This document shows positions 9,036 to 17,635 of a stretch of DNA of 64,000 nt, one piece after another (the stretch's first letter is position 1; each line of letters starts with the position of its first letter). This DNA is from Pseudomonadota bacterium. GTDB lineage: Bacteria > Pseudomonadota > Alphaproteobacteria > Caulobacterales > Caulobacteraceae. Location of the stretch: NCBI GenBank assembly GCA_020161365.1, contig JAIUNU010000003.1, forward strand, positions 186,001-250,000, read 5' to 3'. The translations under genes were made by a program, and so were the position numbers. Under the pieces are notes generated by a model, which was not told where the DNA came from, searched no databases, and saw only the letters and a program-made list of their open reading frames with translations.

Positions 9036-9974
9036 ATGTCCCGCGCGATCGGCTTCCTCGTCTATCCGGGCTTCCAGCTGCTGGACGCCACCGGCCCGAT
9101 CGCGGCGTTCGAGATCGCCGGACGGCTGTCGCCGGGCGCCTACAGCCTGCACTTCCTGTCGTTGCGCGGGGGCCTCGTCCCGAGCACTTCGGGCATGGTC
9201 GTCCAGACCAAGGCCCTGGCCGAGGCCCCGCCATTGGACACCCTGCTGATCGCCGGCGGCGATGCGGTGAAGGTTCCCGCCACCTGTCCCGAGACCCTGG
9301 CCTTCGTGCGCGAGGCTGGCCGCTCGTCACGGCGCGTCGCCAGCGTCTGTTCGGGAACCTATGTCCTGGCCGAGGCCGGCCTCTTGGACGGCAAGCGCGC
9401 CACCACCCACTGGAGCCGGACCCAGGACTTCCAGCGTCGCTATCCGAACATCAGGCTCGAGCCCGATCGGATCTGGATTCAGGACGGGTCGGTATGGAGC
9501 TCGGCGGGCATCACCGCCGGCATCGACCTGTCCCTGGCCCTGATCGGCGCCGACGAGGGCGAAGCGGTGGCGCGGCGGACGGCCCAGCAACTGGTGGTCT
9601 ATCACCACCGCCCCGGAGGCCAGTCGCAGCACTCGGCCCTGATCGACCTGCGCCCCGGCCGCTTCGACGCCCTGCTCTCCTGGGCCCGCCAGAACCTGTC
9701 CGAGCCGCTGACCGTCGAGCAACTGGCCGACCGCGCCGCCATGAGCCCGCGCAACTTCGCCCGTCTGTTCGCCCAGGAGACCGGCGTCACCCCGGCCAAG
9801 GCCATCGAGCGCCTGCGCGTCGAGGCCGCTCGCGCCCTCCTGGACAGCCAGCCGCTACAGGTCGAGGACGTGGCCCTGGAGACCGGCTTTGGCGATCCCG
9901 AGCGGATGCGGCGGGCGTTCATCCGCGCGTTCGGACAGCCGCCTCAAGCGCTGCGACGGGCGCGGGCGGGTTAG
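9036..9974 (+). CDS. GlxA family transcriptional regulator
   Basis: A 312-residue fusion of an N-terminal DJ-1/PfpI-like domain (residues about 1-190, with a SVCSGTYVLAEAGLL elbow) and a C-terminal AraC-type double helix-turn-helix (about 215-312, LTVEQLADRAAMSPRNFARL and the FGDPERMRRAF stretch). Such proteins sense small metabolites and activate neighbouring genes. The divergent DJ-1/PfpI gene is the natural target candidate. Confidence 0.9.
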   Translation: MSRAIGFLVYPGFQLLDATGPIAAFEIAGRLSPGAYSLHFLSLRGGLVPSTSGMVVQTKALAEAPPLDTLLIAGGDAVKVPATCPETLAFVREAGRSSRRVASVCSGTYVLAEAGLLDGKRATTHWSRTQDFQRRYPNIRLEPDRIWIQDGSVWSSAGITAGIDLSLALIGADEGEAVARRTAQQLVVYHHRPGGQSQHSALIDLRPGRFDALLSWARQNLSEPLTVEQLADRAAMSPRNFARLFAQETGVTPAKAIERLRVEAARALLDSQPLQVEDVALETGFGDPERMRRAFIRAFGQPPQALRRARAG

Positions 9975-9988
9975 CGGGAGGCGAGAAA

Positions 9989-10122
9989 GCGCCCCCTCCG
10001 TCACGCGGCTGCGCCGCGCGCCACCTCCCCCGCAAGCGGGGCAGGAGGGTTGCGGCGTCCTCCTCACCCGTGGAACGGGGGAGGTGGCGCGGCGCCGATA
10101 GGCGACGCGACGGAGGGGGCGC
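9989..10122. repeat. long GC-rich inverted repeat, family A
   Basis: A second copy of the CCCCCTCCGTCACG-bounded element. It lies between the convergent GlxA-type regulator (stop 9974) and nitrilase-family gene (stop 10145). Confidence 0.85.
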
Positions 10123-10144
10123 ATTCGGAGCTCGCCAGGCCCCC

Positions 10145-11056
10145 CTAAAGCCCCATCCGGTCTCTCGACCTCGGATCGTCCGCCACTTCGCCTGAGTGCA
10201 GCACCCCGTCGATGGCCCGGTCGCGCCAGGCGGCGGTGCTGTCGTAGATCGCCGCGTCGGGGTCGATCACCGACAGCAGCACCCCTTCGGTCTCGGGCTC
10301 CAGCGCCCCGGTGATCACGCCATCCGGGCGGACCACGAACGATGGCCAGCAGCTTTTCGGCGCCGACGAGTTCGGACAGCTGATCCACAGGTTGTTGTTC
10401 GAGGCGCTGGCGATCATCCCCGCCGGCATGGTGATCGCCGGAAGGGTCGTTCCGCCCGTCAGGTGATGGCGACCGACGTCGGCCTCCATCGCCGAAAACC
10501 GCTCGGCCGACAGCCCGCCCGCGTGGAAGCCGTGGAACATCAGTCGCAAGCCTCGCCGGTGATAGGCGCGATAAAGCTCGGGATAGCGGTAGTCATGGCA
10601 GATCAGCACGCCGCAGCGGACGCCGTTGATCTCGAAGACGGCGAAGTGGTCGCCCGGTGTGTAATGGGCGAGATCCCCGGTCAGGCCCGCCGCGTCGCCG
10701 GCGCAGAACCGCTTGTCGTAACGGTCCACCAGCGCGCCCGAGGCGTCGATGACATAGGCGCAGTTGTGGGGCTTACGGCCTTCGGACAGCGGATGCGCCG
10801 AGCCCAGGATCGTCCAGAGGCCCAGCGCGCCCGCCAGCGCCATGACGCGGCGGGTCGCCGCCTCCAGACGCGGCCAGTCGAAGCCCTCGAAGCTCGCAAA
10901 ATCGACGCCCGCATAGCCGGACAAGGCCGCTTCCGGAAAATGGACGACATCCGCGCCCCTCGCCCGGGCCTCGCGCATCAGGCGCTCGATCGCCGCCCCG
11001 TTGGCGTCGATGTCGGCGCTGACGGCGAACTGGGCCGTAGCGAGGGTCAGGCTCAC
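10145..11056 (-). CDS. carbon-nitrogen hydrolase (nitrilase superfamily)
   Basis: A 303-residue hydrolase with the Glu-Lys-Cys triad visible as Glu42 (FPEAALSGY), Lys115 (RYDKRF) and Cys153 (LICHDYRYPE). It would cleave a nitrile, amide or carbamoyl substrate in the cytoplasm. Its start overlaps the stop of the DUF1003 gene by four bases, so the two are co-translated. The precise substrate class (amidase, carbamoylase or other) cannot be assigned. Confidence 0.87.
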   Translation of the reverse strand: MSLTLATAQFAVSADIDANGAAIERLMREARARGADVVHFPEAALSGYAGVDFASFEGFDWPRLEAATRRVMALAGALGLWTILGSAHPLSEGRKPHNCAYVIDASGALVDRYDKRFCAGDAAGLTGDLAHYTPGDHFAVFEINGVRCGVLICHDYRYPELYRAYHRRGLRLMFHGFHAGGLSAERFSAMEADVGRHHLTGGTTLPAITMPAGMIASASNNNLWISCPNSSAPKSCWPSFVVRPDGVITGALEPETEGVLLSVIDPDAAIYDSTAAWRDRAIDGVLHSGEVADDPRSRDRMGL

Positions 11057-11610
11057 CCGCCCCGCTCCGCCCGCAGGATCGCCACCTCCTCCTGTAGCAC
11101 CGCCAGCCGCTCGGCGTGCTCACGACACAGGATCATCAGTTCGTCGCTGCGCAGGGCGTCCACCTTGTCGATCACCCGCATGATCTCCAGCTCGGCCCGC
11201 AGGTTGACGGCGTAGTCGTGCTCGGCGGTCAGGCGATCCTTCGCCGCCTGGCGGTTCTGGCTCATCATGATCACCGGTGCCTGGATGGCCGCCAGGGTCG
11301 ACAGCAGCAGGTTCAGGAAGATGAACGGATAGGGATCGAAGGCCAGGTTCAGAGGCTTCAGGGCCAGGTTCAGGCCCATCCACAGCACCAGCGCCAGGGC
11401 GAAGCCGCCGATGAAGCCCCACGACCCGCCGATCGCGGCCACCTTGTCCGCCAGGCGCGTCCAGAAGGTGCCCTCGTCGAAGATCGCGCGGGGGTCGGAC
11501 GGCTGCTCGGCCAGGATCAGGTCGATGACCCGCTTCTGGACGTCGTTGAGGTCCTCATAGGACCGACCCAGCAGGTCCATCGAAAGCTGGTCGAGACGAT
11601 CATGCGACAT
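11053..11610 (-). CDS. DUF1003 membrane protein
   Basis: A 185-residue protein with two central membrane helices (WGFIGGFALALVLWMGLNL and FIFLNLLLSTLAAIQAPVI) and the family motif MMSQNRQAAKDR after them. A C-terminal coiled-coil-like helix (about 140-180) follows. ATG 11610 is chosen because the family normally begins shortly before the membrane helices. It is the first gene of a pair with the nitrilase-family gene. No function is established for the family. Confidence 0.85.
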   Translation of the reverse strand: MSHDRLDQLSMDLLGRSYEDLNDVQKRVIDLILAEQPSDPRAIFDEGTFWTRLADKVAAIGGSWGFIGGFALALVLWMGLNLALKPLNLAFDPYPFIFLNLLLSTLAAIQAPVIMMSQNRQAAKDRLTAEHDYAVNLRAELEIMRVIDKVDALRSDELMILCREHAERLAVLQEEVAILRAERGG

Positions 11611-11760
11611 GGGACAGAGACTCGGCGACAGGTTGCGCCCCATCATCGACGGCCCTCGCCCGACGTGACAAGGCCGCGATTGACAGGCCTCGCCGCCAAG
11701 GCGACGCTTGTCCGTCGGGTGGGGCCGACGAGATTTCAGATCCGCAAAGGAGAAGCGCCG

Positions 11761-11940
11761 ATGGCCCACAAGTTCATCATCAAGAAGAACAAGGCCGGCG
11801 AGTTCGTCGCCTATTTCACCTACAACAGCGAAACCATCTTCTGGACCGAGGGCTACGCGTCCAAGGCCTCGGCCAAGAACGCCATCGAGTCGATCAAGAA
11901 AAACGGCCCGGACGCCGAGATCGACGACCAGACCGACTGA
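11761..11940 (+). CDS. YegP/DUF1508 family small protein
   Basis: A 59-residue protein. It contains one copy of the DUF1508 repeat: FIIKKNKAGEFVAYF, then a GYASKASAKNAIESIKKN helix. Related proteins usually have two copies; this is a single-repeat form. AAAGGAGAAGCGCCG precedes the ATG and is a strong ribosome binding site. Function is unknown. Confidence 0.85.
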   Translation: MAHKFIIKKNKAGEFVAYFTYNSETIFWTEGYASKASAKNAIESIKKNGPDAEIDDQTD

Positions 11941-11955
11941 TCTGAACGCCAGGAC

Positions 11956-11979
11956 GCTCCCTCGCCATCGCGAGGGAGC
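11956..11979 (+). terminator. hairpin after the DUF1508 gene
   Basis: GCTCCCTCG and CGAGGGAGC form a perfect 9-bp stem around CCATCG, 16 bases after the stop codon. There is no U-tract. Confidence 0.55.
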
Positions 11980-12057
11980 CGAGGGGCGCTCTACGCCCCT
12001 TGACCCTTCCGCCCGTTCGGCATCTGATCATTGATAACAATGATACGGGAGGGGTCC

Positions 12058-12852
12058 ATGCCGGCGAACGGGCGCAAGAGCATCTTCATCACGGGCGCGG
12101 CCAGCGGCATCGGCCTGGCGTGCGCGAAGCGGTTCGCCAAGGAGGGCTGGTTCGTCGGCCTCTCGGACATCGACAAGGCGGGACTGAAAGCGGCGCTGCT
12201 GGCCATCGGCCCCGAGAACGGCTCGATCCATCATCTCGACGTCCGCGACCGCGAGGCCTGGGAGAACGCCATCGGCGAGTTCGGCCGCGAGACCGGCGGC
12301 AAGGCCGACGCGCTGCTGAACAACGCCGGCGTCGCCCGGTTCGGCATGCTGAGCGAGATGTCCGACGCCGACTGCGACATCCAGATCGACATCAACATCA
12401 AGGGCGTGATCAACGGCGCCCGCGCGGGTCTGCCGCTGCTGAAGGTGGCCGGCGGGCGGCTGATCAATGTGGCCTCGTGCGCGGGCCTCTATGGCTCGCC
12501 GAAGCTGGCGGTCTATTCGGCCACCAAGTTCGCCGTGCGGGGCCTCTCAGAGGCGCTGGACGTCGAGTACGCCGCCTACGGCGTCAGCGTCGCCTGCGTC
12601 ATGCCTTGGTTCGTCGAGACGCCGATCCTCAACGCGGCCTCGGACGGCTCCAACAAGTCGATGTCGGAGTCGCTGAAGGCCGGAGGGCTGGAGGTCTATC
12701 CCGTCGAGGACGCCGCCCAGGTGGTCTGGGAGGCCGCCCACGGCAAGGCGCTGCACTACCTGGTGGGCAAGAGGGCGAAGCAGATGCGCTTCGCCAGCAG
12801 CCACATGCCTGGAACCGTCAGGAAGCAGCTCCGCTCCCGGCCCCTACTGTAG
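12058..12852 (+). CDS. short-chain dehydrogenase/reductase
   Basis: A 264-residue classical SDR. The nucleotide-binding TGAASGIG is at about residues 12-19, NNAG at about 90, the catalytic serine in NVASCAG and the YSATK pair at about 150-154. It should oxidise or reduce a hydroxyl/carbonyl substrate with NAD(P)(H). ATG 12058 has GGGAGGGG just upstream. The last 35 bases overlap the 3' end of the convergent wall hydrolase gene. Confidence 0.88.
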   Translation: MPANGRKSIFITGAASGIGLACAKRFAKEGWFVGLSDIDKAGLKAALLAIGPENGSIHHLDVRDREAWENAIGEFGRETGGKADALLNNAGVARFGMLSEMSDADCDIQIDINIKGVINGARAGLPLLKVAGGRLINVASCAGLYGSPKLAVYSATKFAVRGLSEALDVEYAAYGVSVACVMPWFVETPILNAASDGSNKSMSESLKAGGLEVYPVEDAAQVVWEAAHGKALHYLVGKRAKQMRFASSHMPGTVRKQLRSRPLL

Positions 12853-13954
12853 CCTTCAGGCCTTCGAGCACCGGCTTGTCGTTGGCCGGCGCCATCGCCT
12901 TGACGGGGGTGAGGGTCGGAGCCTTCGCGGGCGCGACGCTCGGCGCGGAGGCCGGCTCGGTGACCGGCCCGATCGGACCGCCCACGCCCGGCGCCGTGGC
13001 GCCCGGCTCGAGGCGGGCCAGGCTGGTGTAGGCCACCGGGCCGCGACCGTCGGCCGTCAGGCTGGCGATCTCGGACGGCGCGATGTCGTCAACCGTCGGC
13101 GACAGGCTCGAACCGCCGGTGCGGCGACCGAAGCGATAGAAGATGTGCATGCCCACCTGGGTCACGCGCAGCAGGCGCGGGCCCCAGCCCGGCGAGACAT
13201 TGACTGTGTGGAAGTGGGTGGCCGAGCCGACTTCGCTGGCCATCGTGCCGGCCAGGGCGCGGGTGGCGACCTTGCGGGCGCGGCTCCAGGCGCCGCTGTC
13301 GCGGGCGCGTCGCATCGAACCATCGCAGGCGAAGCTGAACTGGCAGCCCGTGCGGTTGTAGGCGCCCTGGAACACGACGCCGCAGATCGACTTCGGGAAG
13401 GCCGGGTGGCGCACGCGGTTCAACACCACCTGAGCCACGGCCGCCTGGCCGCTGGGGGTCTCGCCCCGCGCCTCGTAATAGATCGCCTGCGCCAGGCATT
13501 CGAGCTCACGCGAGCTCTGCAGGGCGTTGCCGATCTGGAACGGACCGCCCCCCGCGCCGTTGAACATCGTGCCGAAGCTGGCGCGCAGCATCAGCGGGCC
13601 GGTGCGGCCGGTCTGGCCAGGCAAGAGGGCCGAGCCTGCGCCTTCGAGGCGGGCGGCCAGCATCGCCGACTGACGATCACGTTGATCGACGGCGGCGAAA
13701 AGTTGGGGATCATGACGCTTGGCCACGGCGAGCGCGCCGGGGTCCATACGCGTAGAAGCGCTGAGCATCGCCGCCTCGGAGAAATCCCCCGAAGCGCCTT
13801 CCGCCAATCGGGCGACGCGAGCATGGGTGGAGGCCGATTGGGCCAGGCCACCCAGAAGGTAAACGCCGCCCAGGGCGAGACCCGTGATGGACCCCACCAA
13901 TACGGCGCCGACCAGCCCGCGCGCGTCCGCGCGCGTCTGCGACTTGATATACAA
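12818..13954 (-). CDS. SleB-like cell wall hydrolase
   Basis: A 378-residue protein with one N-terminal membrane segment (about 14-36) and a hydrolase_2 (SleB) domain at roughly residues 145-270. The domain begins ECLAQAIYYEARGE, carrying the probable catalytic glutamate, and includes CQFSFACDG. A proline/alanine-rich tail follows. It probably cleaves peptidoglycan in the periplasm. No ATG is available: TTG 13954 (MYIKSQ) with an AGGAC site upstream is preferred over GTG 14065, so the start is uncertain. It overlaps the SDR gene tail-to-tail. Confidence 0.82.
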   Translation of the reverse strand: MYIKSQTRADARGLVGAVLVGSITGLALGGVYLLGGLAQSASTHARVARLAEGASGDFSEAAMLSASTRMDPGALAVAKRHDPQLFAAVDQRDRQSAMLAARLEGAGSALLPGQTGRTGPLMLRASFGTMFNGAGGGPFQIGNALQSSRELECLAQAIYYEARGETPSGQAAVAQVVLNRVRHPAFPKSICGVVFQGAYNRTGCQFSFACDGSMRRARDSGAWSRARKVATRALAGTMASEVGSATHFHTVNVSPGWGPRLLRVTQVGMHIFYRFGRRTGGSSLSPTVDDIAPSEIASLTADGRGPVAYTSLARLEPGATAPGVGGPIGPVTEPASAPSVAPAKAPTLTPVKAMAPANDKPVLEGLKATVGAGSGAAS

Positions 13955-14339
13955 AACTCGTGTCCTGCGCGGCGAGAGCCTCCGGCTCCCCGACAAAAGC
14001 GCCCCGGAAACCCCGCGAAAATCACTGGCGGAGACTCTTCCGAAGCGGAGGACTGGCCGTATCACGCTGTGGCCAAGATCCTACTTGTAGCGGCTTATGA
14101 CGTATCCGTGACCGACTCGCAAGCACTTGCCGCGCCGCAACATGAGGTCTGCGCCTAAGCGTCGCACAGTCGAAACGTTAACGCCTTGAATCCTCGCAAA
14201 AAGCTGGACACCCCCGATCGTCGTTTTTTTGCGGCCGCCAAGGCCTCGCCACGCCGTTGCTCAACTCATCCGGCGGGAATCTGACGCGGGACTTATCGTT
14301 ACTCGGCAAAGACACAAGGTTAACGACAAGAGCGCGAAC

Positions 14340-14359
14340 GGGGCGCTCAATAGCGCCCC
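14340..14359 (-). terminator. hairpin downstream of the HAAS-domain gene
   Basis: GGGGCGCT and AGCGCCCC form a perfect 8-bp stem with a CAAT loop, 12 bases beyond the stop at 14372. It is probably the end of the PadR operon; the U-tract is poor. The rest of 13955-14371 holds the hydrolase upstream region with GANTC sites near 14113, 14188 and 14276, and no other gene is seen. Confidence 0.5.
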
Positions 14360-14371
14360 GGGCGACCTCGG

Positions 14372-15343
14372 CTACCGCCCCCGGACCAGCCGCCAGCCAT
14401 CGACGATCAGCTTCAGCAGATTGATCGCAATGGCGACACACAGCGCAACCTGAAGACTCAGATTCACCGTCCTCTGCAAGTTCGCGAGACCGGCCGTGGT
14501 CGCTTCCGGCGCGACCAGGGTGACGAGCGGCATGGCGGGCCAGAGGGCGGCGGCGATGGCGAGGCCGATCAGCGCGCAGATGATCTCGACGCCCGCCCGC
14601 GCCCGCACCCAGCCCGGCTTGATCACCAGGATCAGACCCGACACCACCTGCACCACCGCCATGGCCAGGATCGGCCAGTAGAGAGTCTGGAAGATTGGCG
14701 AAAAGGTCAGGGCCACCTCGCCGCCACGCGTGGTGATCACATTGCCGGTCGGGAACTCCACCACCCTGGTCCACCAGCCGATGAACAGCAGGGTCGCGAC
14801 CACCTCGAACAGGCCATCGAACCGGCTCCTGGAGAACAGGGCCTTGCTGTCGGAGACACGCGGCAGCTCGCTGACCTTCCAGTTCCGGAAGCCGTCGGCC
14901 TTGATCCAGCCGCGCTCAATGGCGGCGGCGACCAAGGTGGCGGCGCCGACCAAGGTCAACGCGGTGGGAATGAAGTCGGTCACCGTGCGGAACACCAGGC
15001 GCGCGTCGCCATAGGCGGTCAACAGGGCCACGCCCGCCGGAATGATCGCCGCCAGGGCCGCCACCGCCAGCAGCACCTTCACGCCAAACAGCCAGAACGG
15101 ATAGATCTCCGGCCCGATCAGCGCCATGTGCGGGCCATACCGTCCGGCCACCGCGATCGGATGGCCGATTTCACGCAGCAGCTCCTCGATCTCGCGCTTG
15201 TCGAGCGGGCGACCCAAGGTCGCCTCGCGCTCCTCGATGCGGTTGACGATCAGGTCGCGCAACTCGGCGACGATGTCCTGGCGCGAAGCCTTGGGCAGCA
15301 GGGCGGCGACGGCGCCCAGATAACGATCGATCAGATCGCTCAT
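14372..15343 (-). CDS. HAAS-domain multi-pass membrane protein
   Basis: A 323-residue protein. The N-terminal 80 residues resemble the HAAS/DUF1700 domain (a LPKASRQDIVAELRDLI helix and an REIGHPIAVAGRYG end), which is usually paired with PadR regulators. About seven membrane segments follow. ATG 15343 has AAGGACCC upstream; a longer frame overlapping the PadR gene is less likely. It is probably the membrane target of the PadR-controlled response, role unknown. Confidence 0.83.
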   Translation of the reverse strand: MSDLIDRYLGAVAALLPKASRQDIVAELRDLIVNRIEEREATLGRPLDKREIEELLREIGHPIAVAGRYGPHMALIGPEIYPFWLFGVKVLLAVAALAAIIPAGVALLTAYGDARLVFRTVTDFIPTALTLVGAATLVAAAIERGWIKADGFRNWKVSELPRVSDSKALFSRSRFDGLFEVVATLLFIGWWTRVVEFPTGNVITTRGGEVALTFSPIFQTLYWPILAMAVVQVVSGLILVIKPGWVRARAGVEIICALIGLAIAAALWPAMPLVTLVAPEATTAGLANLQRTVNLSLQVALCVAIAINLLKLIVDGWRLVRGR

Positions 15344-15446
15344 GTCATTGGGTCCTTGGGTGAGAGTAGCGGCCGTCACGAGCGTGGCCGCCAAAAGTGC
15401 GAGCGGTTTTGGCCGCCACGCTCGACCTGTTTGAAATCGAGCCTGC

Positions 15447-15809
15447 TCATCCCTTGTGATGTCCATCAGAAGGGGCAGGCTCTAGGAGCGGCTCCAGCGC
15501 GGCGTTGATCGCGCGCCATTCGTCGGCGAGGCGGGCCAGCACGGCCCGCCCCTCGCTCGACAGCTGATAGAAACGCTTCTTACGCTTGTCTTCCTCGCGC
15601 CATTCGCTGGCCAGCAGCCCTTGGGCCTCGAGGCGGCGCAGCATCGGGTAGAGCGCGCCTTCGTCGATCTCCACGCCCACTGACGAGAGCGCCTGACGCA
15701 GGCTGTAGCCGTAGCGCTCTTCCCTGAGCTGAGCGAGGACGGCGAGGATCAAGGTCCCCCGCCGCAGCTCCTGGCGGAGCGATTCAAAGATGTCCGTATC
15801 GGTCGGCAT
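15447..15809 (-). CDS. PadR family transcriptional regulator
   Basis: A 120-residue regulator with the PadR winged helix (ILAVLAQLREERYGYSLRQ, then GALYPMLRRLEAQGLL). A SEWREEDKRKKRFY wing and a C-terminal dimer helix follow. It lies upstream of the HAAS-domain gene, the usual arrangement. A 31-bp palindrome 17 bases before its start is its likely autoregulatory operator. Confidence 0.92.
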   Translation of the reverse strand: MPTDTDIFESLRQELRRGTLILAVLAQLREERYGYSLRQALSSVGVEIDEGALYPMLRRLEAQGLLASEWREEDKRKKRFYQLSSEGRAVLARLADEWRAINAALEPLLEPAPSDGHHKG

Positions 15810-15825
15810 TCGGTGTGCGCCACAT

Positions 15826-15856
15826 AGTGTGCATCACATGGTGTGTGATGCACACT
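15826..15856. promoter_or_regulatory. palindromic operator for the PadR regulator
   Basis: AGTGTGCATCACA and TGTGATGCACACT are perfect 13-bp arms around a five-base centre. A related GTATGTCACACAGTAC stretch follows on the right. The position just upstream of padR fits autorepression. Confidence 0.8.
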
Positions 15857-15986
15857 GTATGTCACACAGTACTCGAGCGAGTCAACGCCCCCCCCGAACG
15901 CCGTTCGCTGTCAGGGCGGTAGGTGTTCTTACCGACTGACCTGACGCCCGGATGGCTCTAGACTTCGCTTCGAACAGGAGCCCGCC

Positions 15987-16355
15987 ATGCCGCGCCCGAT
16001 CCGCACGCTCGTCGCCGCCTCACTCCTGGCCGGCGGTCTTGCCGCCATGACGACGGCCGCCAGCGCCCAGGTCTCAGTGGTCAACGGCCAGAAGCTGGCA
16101 CAGCGCCAGTGCGGCGGCTGTCACGCGGTGAGCGGGCTGAAGAGCCCCCTCCCCGGCGCGCCGGCCTTCGCCAAGCTCTACCTGCGTTACCCGCCCGGCG
16201 GCCTGGATCGCGTGCTCTCTGAGGGCATGCTGTCGCCGCAATCGCCGCCCGAGGAAGGCTCCCCGCCTACTCACCCGCGCATGCCACAGGTCAAGTTCGA
16301 CGACGATCAGCGGGCGGACCTGAAGGCCTATCTTCGGAGCCTGGACCCCCGCTAG
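15987..16355 (+). CDS. exported class I c-type cytochrome
   Basis: A 122-residue periplasmic protein with a signal peptide ending near ASAQ (residue 28). The haem site CGGCH is at residues 42-46, and HPRMPQVKF near residue 104 offers the distal methionine. It is a small monohaem cytochrome c that carries electrons; the partner is not shown by context. Confidence 0.9.
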   Translation: MPRPIRTLVAASLLAGGLAAMTTAASAQVSVVNGQKLAQRQCGGCHAVSGLKSPLPGAPAFAKLYLRYPPGGLDRVLSEGMLSPQSPPEEGSPPTHPRMPQVKFDDDQRADLKAYLRSLDPR

Positions 16356-16376
16356 GGAGGGCCGAGACCTCGCGGC

Positions 16377-16736
16377 TCACACGCGCTCAGCCGCATGGGC
16401 CGCCTTGAGCCGATGCCCCACCGCCACGATCGCCTCCAAGGCCGGAACGAGTCCTTCGCCCAGTGGCGTCAGGGCGTATTCCACCGACGGCGGCGAGGTG
16501 GGCTGGATCGTTCGCGAGAGCACGCCCCGGGCCTCCAGCTCCTTAAGCCGCTGGGACAGCACCTTGGCCGACACCGGCGGAATATCGGTCCGCAGCTCGC
16601 TGAACCGCCTTGGGCCGGCGCGCAGATGCCAGATCACATTCGGAGCCCATGCCCCGGAGATGACGGCCATGCACTCCGTCAGCGCGCACGGTTCGGGCGG
16701 CGGCGCGCTACGATTCTTGCGGACTTTCAGGCCCAT
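16377..16736 (-). CDS. HxlR family transcriptional regulator
   Basis: A 119-residue winged-helix regulator. It has the HxlR pattern: CALTECMAVISGAWAPNVIWHL, then RRFSELRTDIPPVSAKVLSQR and a LTPLGEGL end. The usual K in the GGKW stretch is alanine here. It is divergent from the NTF2-like/tautomerase pair, which it probably controls. ATG 16736 follows the intergenic region with repeated GTAACC motifs. Confidence 0.9.
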   Translation of the reverse strand: MGLKVRKNRSAPPPEPCALTECMAVISGAWAPNVIWHLRAGPRRFSELRTDIPPVSAKVLSQRLKELEARGVLSRTIQPTSPPSVEYALTPLGEGLVPALEAIVAVGHRLKAAHAAERV

Positions 16737-16747
16737 GCCAAACGCTC

Positions 16748-16818
16748 GGTTACCACCAGGAAACGTCAAAGCGTAGTAACCATTGGAAACCAGGTAGGCA
16801 AGCGTAACGCGTAACCAT
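16748..16818. promoter_or_regulatory. repeated GTAACC motifs, candidate HxlR sites
   Basis: GGTTACC occurs at 16748-16754 (reverse orientation) and GTAACCAT occurs directly at 16776-16783 and 16811-16818. Two direct copies 35 bp apart and one inverted copy in a 116-base divergent intergenic region suggest regulator sites. Confidence 0.5.
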
Positions 16819-16852
16819 ACCTGCGCAGTGGCCCTCAACCGGAGACCACGCC

Positions 16853-17287
16853 ATGACCCCCTACGCCCATGACGCTCGCCATCACCTGGAAGGTTCACCG
16901 CCGCACCAAGACACCGTGAGTGACTTCGCCGGTGTCCAGGAGGTGCTCCAGACGTACTTCGACGCGCTCTACGCGTGCGACGTGGATCTGCTGGCGGAGG
17001 TGTTTCACCCCCGGGCGATCTACGCCACGGCGGACGAAAGCCCGACGCTCTATCGCGACATGCCCACCTATTTCGAGGTGGTGCGCGGGCGCACCCCGCC
17101 TGCGGCTTCGGCGGATCCACGCCGGGACATCATCGACGAGATCGCCTTCGCCGGGGCCAACGCCGCCGCAGTGCGCGTGCGTTGCACGCTGGGCGCGCGC
17201 GACTTCGTCGACCTGCTGACCCTGGTCCGTGACGACGGCCGCTGGCGGATCATCGCCAAGGTCTTCCAGATTATCGAGAAAGGCTGA
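16853..17287 (+). CDS. NTF2-like (SnoaL/lumazine-binding-like) protein
   Basis: A 144-residue alpha+beta barrel-type protein. A VQEVLQTYFDALYACDVDLL helix, FHPRAIYA, and an ending DDGRWRIIAKVFQIIEKG are typical of the NTF2-like superfamily. Such proteins are small enzymes or binding proteins. GGAGACCACGCC precedes the ATG. The stop is four bases from the tautomerase gene, so they form an operon. Confidence 0.83.
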   Translation: MTPYAHDARHHLEGSPPHQDTVSDFAGVQEVLQTYFDALYACDVDLLAEVFHPRAIYATADESPTLYRDMPTYFEVVRGRTPPAASADPRRDIIDEIAFAGANAAAVRVRCTLGARDFVDLLTLVRDDGRWRIIAKVFQIIEKG

Positions 17288-17291
17288 ACCC

Positions 17292-17507
17292 ATGCCCTAT
17301 GTGAACATCCAGGTGACCCGCGAAGGCGTCACGGCCGAGCAGAAGGCCCGCCTGATCGCCGGCGTGACCAGTCTTCTCAGCGAGGTGCTGGGCAAGGACC
17401 CGAACACGACCTTCGTGGTCCTCGACGAGATCGCGCTTGAAAACTGGGGCGTGGGCGGCCTGCCCGTCGAGGCCTACCGAACACATCGAAAGCTCGGAAC
17501 GACGTGA
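17292..17507 (+). CDS. 4-oxalocrotonate tautomerase-family protein
   Basis: A 71-residue protein. Proline directly follows the initiator methionine (MPYVNIQVT) and would be the catalytic N-terminal base after methionine removal. A LDEIALENWGVGG stretch matches the family. It likely catalyses keto-enol tautomerisation and works with the NTF2-like neighbour under HxlR control. Confidence 0.88.
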   Translation: MPYVNIQVTREGVTAEQKARLIAGVTSLLSEVLGKDPNTTFVVLDEIALENWGVGGLPVEAYRTHRKLGTT

Positions 17508-17635
17508 TGCTTGGCATGGCGGCGCGGCGCCATTCAAAGGCCACGCGCCCGTCAGACCCTAGGGATTCCGAGGGGGCCAAGGTTTGCGCCGCCTCGGCGG
17601 CGACGGTATCTTGGCCATGAAGGAGTGCTTTCACC

